The position numbers and the translations under genes were made by a program. The notes beneath the pieces are model-generated. The model was not told where the DNA came from. It ran no database searches and worked only from the letters and a program-made list of their open reading frames with translations. Below, piece after piece: positions 13,861 to 18,652 of a stretch of DNA of 18,652 nt. The stretch's first letter is position 1; each line of letters opens with the position of its first letter. Source of the stretch: Candidatus Nanogingivalis gingivitcus (lineage in GTDB: Bacteria; Patescibacteriota; Saccharimonadia; Saccharimonadales; Saccharimonadaceae); assembly GCF_004151455.1 (NCBI RefSeq), contig NZ_PRLK01000009.1, positions 1 through 18,652 of the forward strand, read 5' to 3'.

Positions 13861-14725
13861 CAACACGATCAACTTCTAAGAGAAAATCGGCGTAATCTGA
13901 TGGATAGGGTACTTCATATATTTCATGATAATCATGAACTTTAGTTCTATATTCTTGAGGCATTGTTAGAGGGGCGAGGTTCTCTATAACTTCGGGGGCA
14001 ATAAGGTTGCGAGACGACCAATAACGCTTAGCGTATTTCTCTGTTATGAGTTCTTTTGTTATATATTTTTTAATATATGATGACATTTTAGTTTTATCAC
14101 GGATTGGGGCAACTTCTGAACGGCCTAAATTATAACGCACTAAATAATTGCGACCTTTATACCTTTTAGCCGTTTTAATTTCATTTACGGTAATATATGG
14201 GTTTTTAGAGCTATAAAAGTCCCTAACTTCATTCTTATAGTCTTCTAATAATGCATGGAAGTGCCAAGCGCCGTTTTTGTGTCTTTCCGGTACAATTAAG
14301 TATTTAAATTTCGATCCGTGCTTTCTTTGGTGGTTGATCTGTTCTGTATTTAGCCAGTTTTTGAGTAAATCCGACATATTATTAAAGTTTTTACGGTTTT
14401 CATTTCCTTTTACTTTAGGGTTGTTAGGATCAAACGTGAACGTAGCGAAATGGGTGAAGTTATTACATAAAACATAATCTGATATTTTTGTTTTTGTTCT
14501 ATTAATTGATTTTTGTAAGTTATCTTTTTCACTTGTTAGTTCTTCATTAGCTAAACCGTTAACACTTCTAAAACGATCTATGGTAAGAGGGGAGAAATAT
14601 TTTATTATTTTTATTTTATCCGGATAAATTTTAGCATAACTTGATATGACTTTATATTTAAGTCCAATATCTTGTTTATACATATTATGCAATATTTTTG
14701 AGGTTAATGCATCTAATGAAGACAT
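13808..14725 (-). CDS. rolling-circle replication initiator (HUH Rep, pII-like)
   Basis: The 305-aa protein carries the motifs of Rep endonucleases that nick the phage origin. Motif 1 is FATFTFDP (about 93-100), motif 2 is WHFHALL with metal-binding H155 and H157, and motif 3 is SYIKKYITK with Y217 and Y221, giving a Y-x3-Y pair. The pair of tyrosines suits continuous rolling-circle replication of an ssDNA phage. The N-terminal 85 residues and the basic C-terminus (VERVFSRNKLRKLLQ) probably bind DNA. The ATG follows AGGAG at good spacing. It is the last gene of the main phage cluster and seems to have its own promoter at 14757-14786. Confidence 0.88.
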   Translation of the reverse strand: MSSLDALTSKILHNMYKQDIGLKYKVISSYAKIYPDKIKIIKYFSPLTIDRFRSVNGLANEELTSEKDNLQKSINRTKTKISDYVLCNNFTHFATFTFDPNNPKVKGNENRKNFNNMSDLLKNWLNTEQINHQRKHGSKFKYLIVPERHKNGAWHFHALLEDYKNEVRDFYSSKNPYITVNEIKTAKRYKGRNYLVRYNLGRSEVAPIRDKTKMSSYIKKYITKELITEKYAKRYWSSRNLIAPEVIENLAPLTMPQEYRTKVHDYHEIYEVPYPSDYADFLLEVDRVERVFSRNKLRKLLQGAC

Positions 14726-14756
14726 ATGAGTAACTCCTATTAACTCTTATAAAATT

Positions 14757-14786
14757 ATTATGTTGATTAAGTGTAGTCCTTGACAA
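14757..14786 (-). promoter_or_regulatory. probable rep promoter
   Basis: On the minus strand, TTGTCA (14781-14786), 18-base spacer and CATAAT (14757-14762). The bases just after its -35 (AAGGACTA) match those after the -35 of the two cargo promoters. Confidence 0.45.
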
Positions 14787-14800
14787 GGGGGCTAAAGCCC
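14781..14800. terminator. hairpin between the 88-aa gene and rep
   Basis: GGGCT (14789-14793) pairs with AGCCC (14796-14800), or GGGC/GCCC around TAAA. A second small palindrome, CCTTG-T-CAAGG on the minus strand, overlaps it. The T-run lies on the plus-strand side, so termination of minus-strand transcription here is uncertain; attenuation before rep is possible. Confidence 0.4.
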
Positions 14801-14812
14801 TTTTTAATATGT

Positions 14813-15079
14813 TTAAATATCTATACGCTTAATATTGAAATAGTCTTTAAATTGTTCTTCAGTATTGTTTTTTGATGTGTATACGGATAATGAACAACCA
14901 GATCTAAAAAGAATAGTGTAAAAGTGTAATTCATTCTGTATACGTTCTAAGCGATCATATTGATATTTAATAGCTAATAGACTTAATTTAGCGTCCTTTT
15001 TGGTTGTATACCTTGCTATCTCCATGCGATTACGAGTGATGATATATGCATATTTACGTGATATTGTTATTTTAAACAT
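14813..15079 (-). CDS. phage hypothetical protein, 88 aa
   Basis: A basic, soluble protein (MFKITISRKYAYIITRNRME start; Tyr-, Arg- and Lys-rich). No family recognised. The ATG follows a strong AAAAGGAG. It lies between the Zot-like ATPase and rep, downstream of a perfect 14-base hairpin. A regulatory or DNA-binding role would fit its charge and size but is only a guess. Confidence 0.65.
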   Translation of the reverse strand: MFKITISRKYAYIITRNRMEIARYTTKKDAKLSLLAIKYQYDRLERIQNELHFYTILFRSGCSLSVYTSKNNTEEQFKDYFNIKRIDI

Positions 15080-15096
15080 ATTGATAAACTCCTTTT

Positions 15097-15137
15097 ATTT
15101 CTGCTTTTCGGAGCAGTGCTACACGAAAAGCAGAAAT
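15097..15137. repeat. perfect 14-base-stem hairpin between zot and the 88-aa gene
   Basis: ATTTCTGCTTTTCG (15097-15110) and CGAAAAGCAGAAAT (15124-15137) enclose 13 bases which themselves contain AGCA-G-TGCT. It fills nearly the whole gap after the zot stop (15139). On the minus strand no T-run follows, so it may be a processing or packaging hairpin, or an origin, as well as a terminator. Confidence 0.75.
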
Positions 15138-15138
15138 A

Positions 15139-15867
15139 TTATTTTCTTTTAATATAAATATTATTTTTACTCTCAAAAATATCCATTTGTACTGAACTTG
15201 ATATGACTTTTTGATATGTATCGTACATATTACGTATACGCCTATTATGGAAGAACCAGCCCCTTTTAATAACATTACCTACAGAACGGCCTGTTTTATC
15301 ATCTAATTTTAAAGTATGTGCATCTATAACAGTCTGAGTGGTGAATATGTTTAAAAAAGTATTACAACGGATCTCATAATTTGCTTGTTCTCTAAATGGT
15401 TTTGCCATTCTATCCCATAATTGAGAAGTACCGATAATTAATTTACGTTGCTTGCGTTGTTGCGATATCTCCGTAAAAACATAAGGTGGTATATTTTTAC
15501 TATCTAAAGCATTAAAATAGGTTTGTATTTCATCTATTAAATAAATTACGCCATATTCTCCATTATTAATTTTAACTAATTTTTCGGCTAGTTCATCTAC
15601 AGATTGAAAATAAATAATTCTATCTGAATAATCTATTAAATTATTATTAAAAATAATATTAGTTACAAGCTTACATTTAGGAAAAATAGACATCAACCGA
15701 TCTACATGATAAACGGCAGATAATGTTTTACCTCCTCCTTGCCAGCCGACATAAACGCTTACACCGGAAGGCTTAAAGTAATCTTTATTTTTAGAATTTT
15801 TAAGATCATCGGATATAACACCAAAATTAAATTTAAATGTTTTATTAATATAATTAGCGTAAGACAT
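15139..15867 (-). CDS. zot: Zot/pI-like assembly ATPase
   Basis: The 242-aa protein is a Zot-family (filamentous phage pI) P-loop ATPase, the motor that drives virion extrusion through the membrane. Walker A is GWQGGGKT (41-48), Walker B is VIYLIDE (107-113), followed by the family's QTYFNA and QQRKQRKLIIGTSQ blocks. It is short: M13 pI has about 348 aa with a TM helix and an external domain, and none is visible here. The neighbouring 103-aa membrane protein could provide the membrane part. Its ATG shares one base with the stop of that gene (TAATG), so the two are translationally coupled. Confidence 0.9.
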   Translation of the reverse strand: MSYANYINKTFKFNFGVISDDLKNSKNKDYFKPSGVSVYVGWQGGGKTLSAVYHVDRLMSIFPKCKLVTNIIFNNNLIDYSDRIIYFQSVDELAEKLVKINNGEYGVIYLIDEIQTYFNALDSKNIPPYVFTEISQQRKQRKLIIGTSQLWDRMAKPFREQANYEIRCNTFLNIFTTQTVIDAHTLKLDDKTGRSVGNVIKRGWFFHNRRIRNMYDTYQKVISSSVQMDIFESKNNIYIKRK

Positions 15868-16178
15868 TAGCGACTGATTCCTAATATAGGTAATTTAGTT
15901 AATAAAAACATAATGAAGTTATAAACATATTTAGCAAGCATAACAGAAAAAGATATAAATAAAACCCAACCTATAACGGTAAATGATCCAAAGATCCAGC
16001 CAACAAAACCTATAGCACCGGACTTAGAGGGAAAAGCTAAAAAGTCAAAAAAGAAATTTCTCATATCTTCCGAAAAATTAGGAATATTAGGCAACCAACC
16101 AAAAGTTAATTTTAATGAAGCAACAATTGTAGAAAATATAGATATAACAGCAATTTCTAAAGATTTAGTAATATCCAT
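15867..16178 (-). CDS. phage membrane protein in the pVI position
   Basis: 103 aa with an N-terminal hydrophobic segment (about 7-28), a middle amphipathic part and a long hydrophobic C-terminal half (about 55-97, GAIGFVGWIFGSFTVIGWVL...). Position between the pIII-like gene and the Zot gene and size match gene VI of M13, whose product caps the virion end with pIII. Sequence similarity cannot be judged by eye. The ribosome site GGGGAGGA lies inside the last codons of the pIII-like gene, two bases separate the genes. Confidence 0.7.
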   Translation of the reverse strand: MDITKSLEIAVISIFSTIVASLKLTFGWLPNIPNFSEDMRNFFFDFLAFPSKSGAIGFVGWIFGSFTVIGWVLFISFSVMLAKYVYNFIMFLLTKLPILGISR

Positions 16179-16180
16179 TT

Positions 16181-17653
16181 TTATTCCTCCCCATTACCTG
16201 ATAATATTGCGTATAGTTCATGTCTTAACCAAAATATAAGGCAACAAATTAACGCACCGTTTGCGAACATATTTAACAACGAATAAATTTGTGGTGTTTT
16301 TTCCTGTATATAACAAGCGTTCATATCATATTGAGATATTTTAATATGGCAAGTTATTGTATTATTAGAATAAACGCCGATAACATGTTTTAATGCAGTT
16401 ATAGGAAAATACAGAACACCTAATTTTTGAGAAAAGAAAAAATCAAGATTTTGAATTTCACAACCTACAGCCTCGCCGAGTTTTTCATGTGTAGCTACGC
16501 AAGATTCGGCATATATAGGAACTTCACAGTTCTCTTGATCACAGTATTTTTTATCATTAGGGAAAAAAGTATAATCACCCGAACCTATTTTAATTTTTGC
16601 GTATACAGGTTGATGGATCCAGTCTTCATCAATAGTATTTTTTAATGGTGGTTTTGAGTTTACATAAGTTTTAACCCAGTAATAGCCTTTTTCTTCAAAA
16701 TCATAATTAAATTTATCATATAAATTATCACCATGATATTCAAAAATTTTAGTTGTTTTATCTTCTTTATAAAGTTCATAATTAGGCATATACATTAAAG
16801 GATCTAAAGCCATTTTTTTATCGGCATTAACATTAATAATTTCACCGTTTAGATTCATATCATGCACTTTATAAGCAAAATATGGATAATAATCAGGCTT
16901 ATTATTTAAAGCAGGGTTATCATTGGAAGTTTTATCACTAAGGGGGAAATCATCAGGATATTCAACTCTAAAATCGTTAAATACATTTATAAATTGATAT
17001 TTATTTTGACCCATCAAAAATACTTTATTATTTTGATCATCATTTAATTTAGTATAAATATTAGAAGAATTCATCTCAACATTCTCTGATAAATGAAAAC
17101 GTTTTGTTTTATCATAAGTAAAATGAATATCAGCATATATTTCAGTAAAATCACGTTCTAGAACTCTTCTAGGTAAAGACTGAGAGGCAAAGCCATTATA
17201 AAAACCATCTTTTTTATAATGTCTAAAAATAGGTTCATTTTCTTTATTTCCAGTGTAAAAAACGAATGAAGCACTAGCAAATGAATCGGTTTTAATAATA
17301 TTTAAAAATGATTTATATTTTTTATCTCTAAAAGATTCGCATGCTTTATCCCAGTACTCACGATCATAAGGTTTAGCATATTTTTTAGAACAAATAGCAG
17401 AACCCATATATAAAGCTACATCCCAGTATATTTTTTGATCTGTTGCTTTTGCTTGAGATACATCTTTAGAATAAATATAATCTTCTTTATTAAACTTACG
17501 AACACCGTATTTATTAATTTTTGTTTTTAATGTTTCATAATGATTGTTAATTTTTGTTAAATCATCTTCGGGAGTAGCAAAAACACTACTAAAGGGAATA
17601 ACTAAAGATGTAAATAAAATAGTAAAAACAAAAATTAATATTTTTTTATTCAT
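16181..17653 (-). CDS. pIII-like adsorption protein
   Basis: The 490-aa protein has a signal peptide (1-26, KKILIFVFTILFTSLVIPF core, cleavage after SVFA), a large extracellular part and one C-terminal TM (about 457-478, NMFANGALICCLIFWL) with a short cytoplasmic tail. This is the architecture of pIII/attachment proteins. The external part is Tyr/Asp/Asn/Lys-rich; about six cysteines cluster at about 376-408 (KKYCDQENCEVP...ESC...VGCE) and two more near 433-445 suggest disulphide-stapled domains before the anchor. No glycine-rich linkers are present. The receptor is unknown. Its gene follows GGAGAAAGG within the end of the 42-aa gene. Confidence 0.8.
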   Translation of the reverse strand: MNKKILIFVFTILFTSLVIPFSSVFATPEDDLTKINNHYETLKTKINKYGVRKFNKEDYIYSKDVSQAKATDQKIYWDVALYMGSAICSKKYAKPYDREYWDKACESFRDKKYKSFLNIIKTDSFASASFVFYTGNKENEPIFRHYKKDGFYNGFASQSLPRRVLERDFTEIYADIHFTYDKTKRFHLSENVEMNSSNIYTKLNDDQNNKVFLMGQNKYQFINVFNDFRVEYPDDFPLSDKTSNDNPALNNKPDYYPYFAYKVHDMNLNGEIINVNADKKMALDPLMYMPNYELYKEDKTTKIFEYHGDNLYDKFNYDFEEKGYYWVKTYVNSKPPLKNTIDEDWIHQPVYAKIKIGSGDYTFFPNDKKYCDQENCEVPIYAESCVATHEKLGEAVGCEIQNLDFFFSQKLGVLYFPITALKHVIGVYSNNTITCHIKISQYDMNACYIQEKTPQIYSLLNMFANGALICCLIFWLRHELYAILSGNGEE

Positions 17654-17656
17654 TTA

Positions 17657-17785
17657 TTAACGCCTTTCTCCAAGTTTAATAATAATTATTACAGATATAG
17701 ACAAAACTATAAGTAAAGCAAGCCATGTTATATGATCAAAATAAACAGGGGAATGAAGAGGCGACCAAATGCGAGTAACTTCCAT
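17657..17785 (-). CDS. phage one-TM small protein, 42 aa
   Basis: An ATG at 17785, directly after the stop of the 54-aa gene, opens MEVTRIWSPLHSPVYFDHIT followed by a TM helix (WLALLIVLSISVIIII) and a KLGERR tail. Size and position fit a minor coat protein like pVII or pIX, or a gene IX-like partner of the 54-aa protein. Its end carries the ribosome site for the pIII-like gene. Confidence 0.65.
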   Translation of the reverse strand: MEVTRIWSPLHSPVYFDHITWLALLIVLSISVIIIIKLGERR

Positions 17786-17834
17786 TTAAAACCAACCTTT
17801 TGTAAATAAAACAGATATTAACATTCGCCAAATT
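17781..17834. repeat. repeat B, complete-unit copy
   Basis: Identical over 54 bases to 13025-13078. It spans the junction of the 54-aa and 42-aa genes. Confidence 0.9.
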
Positions 17835-17950
17835 ATATAAACACCAGCTAATAGACCTATAATAGGTAACATAAAAATGAAAAATTCACGTATTAAATCT
17901 AATAGAGCGTGCAATACAACCATAGAATCAACAGTTTGAAAATGATGCAT
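17786..17950 (-). CDS. phage one-TM small protein, 54 aa
   Basis: MHHFQTVDSMVVLHALLDLI begins the protein; a hydrophobic helix (about 23-48, FFIFMLPIIGLLAGVYIIW) and a short basic end (LFTKGWF) follow. The ribosome site is AAAGGATAA. Its stop is followed without a gap by the next ATG. It lies after the major coat gene, so it is probably a minor virion or assembly protein. Its last 15 codons survive in the mini-unit as repeat B. Confidence 0.65.
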   Translation of the reverse strand: MHHFQTVDSMVVLHALLDLIREFFIFMLPIIGLLAGVYIIWRMLISVLFTKGWF

Positions 17951-17983
17951 TATTTAATTATCCTTTTTTAAAATTAATATAAA

Positions 17984-18004
17984 GGGCAGTTTAAAGACTT
18001 GCCC
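17984..18004 (-). terminator. partial terminator after the coat gene
   Basis: On the minus strand GGGC-A-AGT pairs with ACT-GCCC around CTTTAA, followed by TTTATATTAATTTT. A leaky terminator after the coat gene is a known way for filamentous phages to make far more coat protein than downstream products. Confidence 0.5.
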
Positions 18005-18015
18005 AGGTCTAAAGA

Positions 18016-18174
18016 TTAAGCTTTTACTTTTGAGAATTTTTTCAAAAGACGGAAAGCTAAACCAACACCAAGTGTAAAGCCTAATAGGGCAATAATGATT
18101 GGCATGTTGCTTGTTAAAACACCTGTTAGGCTTTCAATAAGCTTAGTTGCAGTATCTTGTGGAAATATATTCAT
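18016..18174 (-). CDS. major coat protein (pVIII-like), 52 aa
   Basis: The 52-aa product has the layout of a mature filamentous coat protein. An amphipathic N-terminal part (MNIFPQDTATKLIESLTGVL) leads to a TM helix (about 24-41, MPIIIALLGFTLGVGLAF) and a basic C-terminus (RLLKKFSKVKA) that would face the DNA; M13 pVIII ends in KLFKKFTSKAS. There is no cleavable signal peptide: the first residues are already the amphipathic part. Codon use (CTT, GCA, ACA, AAC, GCC) is less A/T-biased than neighbours, as in a highly expressed gene. The ribosome site is AAAAGG. It is absent from the mini-unit. Confidence 0.85.
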   Translation of the reverse strand: MNIFPQDTATKLIESLTGVLTSNMPIIIALLGFTLGVGLAFRLLKKFSKVKA

Positions 18175-18201
18175 ATTATTTTGTACCTTTTCTAATTTTT
18201 A

Positions 18202-18258
18202 TTATTTTTGTTCGCTTTTTGTTTTATTGGATAATGCCGACCTTTTACATATTTTCAT
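18202..18258 (-). CDS. possible 18-aa leader peptide in repeat C
   Basis: GGAGG (within 18260-18267) precedes an ATG at 18258 that opens MKICKRSALSNKTKSEQK and a TAA. The start and ribosome site overlap the end of the 82-aa gene. In the mini-unit the start is conserved but the frame ends after 11 codons, so translation may matter more than the product, or the conservation may reflect DNA/RNA structure. Confidence 0.3.
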   Translation of the reverse strand: MKICKRSALSNKTKSEQK

Positions 18259-18274
18259 TATCCTCCAAGAAGTT
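18202..18274. repeat. repeat C, complete-unit copy, with conserved hairpin
   Basis: Partner of 13079-13151 (71/73 identical). GGATAATG (18229-18236) and CATTATCC (18256-18263) form an 8-base stem that, in minus-strand RNA, buries part of a ribosome site and start codon. Confidence 0.85.
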
Positions 18275-18493
18275 AGAAGGTTTTGGTGTTGAAGATAAGA
18301 TTAATAGTTTTGCATTAGACTTGTTAGATAATTTAAGCTCTAAAATCTGATCGGATCCATTAAGATTTAGACCGAGTTCTAGAACATGGTAACTAATAAT
18401 TTGTTTATTTTCAGGGTTAATAAATTCTTTAGGTGAGATGTGAGCAGAGTAGATTCTATTTAAAACATTTATTTTTTCTGATTGATTTTGCAT
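18245..18493 (-). CDS. first phage gene, 82 aa: possible ssDNA-binding protein or regulator
   Basis: A soluble protein with a beta-strand-rich middle (ISYHVLELGLNLNG, QILELKLSNKSNAKLLILSS) and an acidic tail (EDNENM), a pattern also seen in ssDNA-binding proteins. It occupies the position before the coat gene where M13 has gene V. It could equally be a phage repressor. The ATG follows AAAGGATAAAAAT; a 37-base leader separates it from a near-consensus promoter. Its counterpart in the mini-unit is strongly diverged. Confidence 0.55.
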   Translation of the reverse strand: MQNQSEKINVLNRIYSAHISPKEFINPENKQIISYHVLELGLNLNGSDQILELKLSNKSNAKLLILSSTPKPSNFLEDNENM

Positions 18494-18536
18494 ATTTTTA
18501 TCCTTTCGGTTGATTATAATTTATGTTTATAAGCGA

Positions 18537-18565
18537 ATTGTATACTAGATAAAAAAATATGTCAA
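18537..18565 (-). promoter_or_regulatory. main phage promoter
   Basis: On the minus strand, TTGACA (18560-18565), 17-base spacer, TACAAT (18537-18542). It should drive the 82-aa gene and the structural genes. Confidence 0.75.
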
Positions 18566-18593
18566 ATGTCGCACATTATACCTTTTGCGACAT
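18566..18593. promoter_or_regulatory. palindromic operator candidate, contains motif D
   Basis: ATGTCGC (18566-18572) and GCGACAT (18587-18593) are perfect 7-base arms 14 bases apart, immediately upstream of the -35 box. A dimeric regulator binding here could control the main promoter. Bases 18594-18652 hold nothing I can identify. Confidence 0.5.
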
Positions 18594-18652
18594 ATAAGTA
18601 AAATTAAAAAGATGATTAAGAATACATGAAGTTTAATGACAAAAAATAAGTT

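Larger units (their letters stand above)
12474..18600 (-). mobile_element. integrated filamentous phage (inovirus), one complete and one deleted unit head-to-tail
   Basis: All genes here are on the minus strand, opposite to the host genes. Their order follows filamentous phages: small N-terminal gene, major coat protein, two tiny one-TM proteins, pIII-like protein, pVI-position membrane protein, Zot/pI ATPase, and an HUH Rep. No integrase/transposase and no secretin (pIV) is seen. Lack of an integrase is normal for phages that use host XerCD. Lack of a secretin fits a host without an outer membrane. The complete unit is about 5.15 kb, the distance between equivalent operator motifs (13417 and 18568). 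The left limit is the terminator near 12474; the right limit lies near or beyond 18600 and is uncertain. Confidence 0.85.

Noticed and set aside
15072..15275. 67-aa ORF on the minus strand
   Set aside because: It lies almost wholly within the Zot gene in another frame and runs across the 15097-15137 hairpin.
18095..18350. Two overlapping plus-strand ORFs of 65 and 67 aa
   Set aside because: They are antisense to the coat gene and the 82-aa gene and lack ribosome sites.
12474..18652. CRISPR array or transposon explanation for the repeats
   Set aside because: Each repeat occurs twice only, in collinear order with phage genes, without regular spacing, terminal inverted repeats or a transposase.

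Overview
The window is strongly AT-rich and gene-dense, and it looks like chromosome from a Patescibacteria/CPR bacterium, most likely Saccharibacteria (TM7). That guess rests on the combination of a TasA-like surface protein paired with a SipW-type signal peptidase carrying a LamG domain, a short type IV pilin-like gene overlapping xth, a DUF3048 protein and compact overlapping genes. No 16S or other phylogenetic marker is visible, so the assignment is an inference.

Layout, left half (1-12346, all genes on +). A membrane-anchored J-domain protein is followed by a small remnant of uvrB and an unknown 106-aa protein with a clear promoter and terminator. Next comes a cluster: TasA-like protein, SipW-LamG signal peptidase, SmpB, a truncated pilin-like protein, exonuclease III and a degenerate NAD(P)H-hydrate dehydratase-like protein. 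A gap of about 520 bases holds what look like decayed or repeated coding fragments. A 711-aa AAA_13 ATPase with a zinc-hook CxxC and a C-terminal R-x3-E/H pattern follows, resembling the RloC/PrrC anticodon-nuclease type of phage defence protein. Then come a DUF3048 protein, a sensor histidine kinase and a one-domain response regulator.

Right half (about 12474-18600, all genes on -): an integrated filamentous phage (inovirus). Read in the direction of transcription it has: an operator and strong promoter; a small N-terminal gene (82 aa, possible ssDNA-binding protein or regulator); a conserved hairpin/leader; a 52-aa major coat protein; two small one-TM proteins (54 and 42 aa); a secreted, C-terminally anchored pIII-like adsorption protein; a membrane protein in the pVI position; a Zot/pI ATPase; an 88-aa unknown; and an HUH rolling-circle Rep. 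Last is a short membrane-protein cargo gene on its own promoter. This matches canonical filamentous-phage order, but without a secretin gene. A filamentous phage in an episymbiotic CPR host is the most notable object here.

The phage is arranged head-to-tail with a second, heavily deleted unit (about 12474-13433). Equivalent motifs in the two units lie 5151 bases apart, which gives a genome size of about 5.15 kb for the complete unit. The mini-unit keeps only the promoter/operator region, a diverged first gene, the conserved hairpin, the end of the 54-aa gene, the last codons of rep, and the cargo promoter driving a different membrane protein. What it keeps is a natural map of candidate cis-acting sequences. 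The cargo genes of both units start at an ATG about 7 bases after a TTGCAA-17-TATAAT promoter, so they are probably read from leaderless mRNAs.
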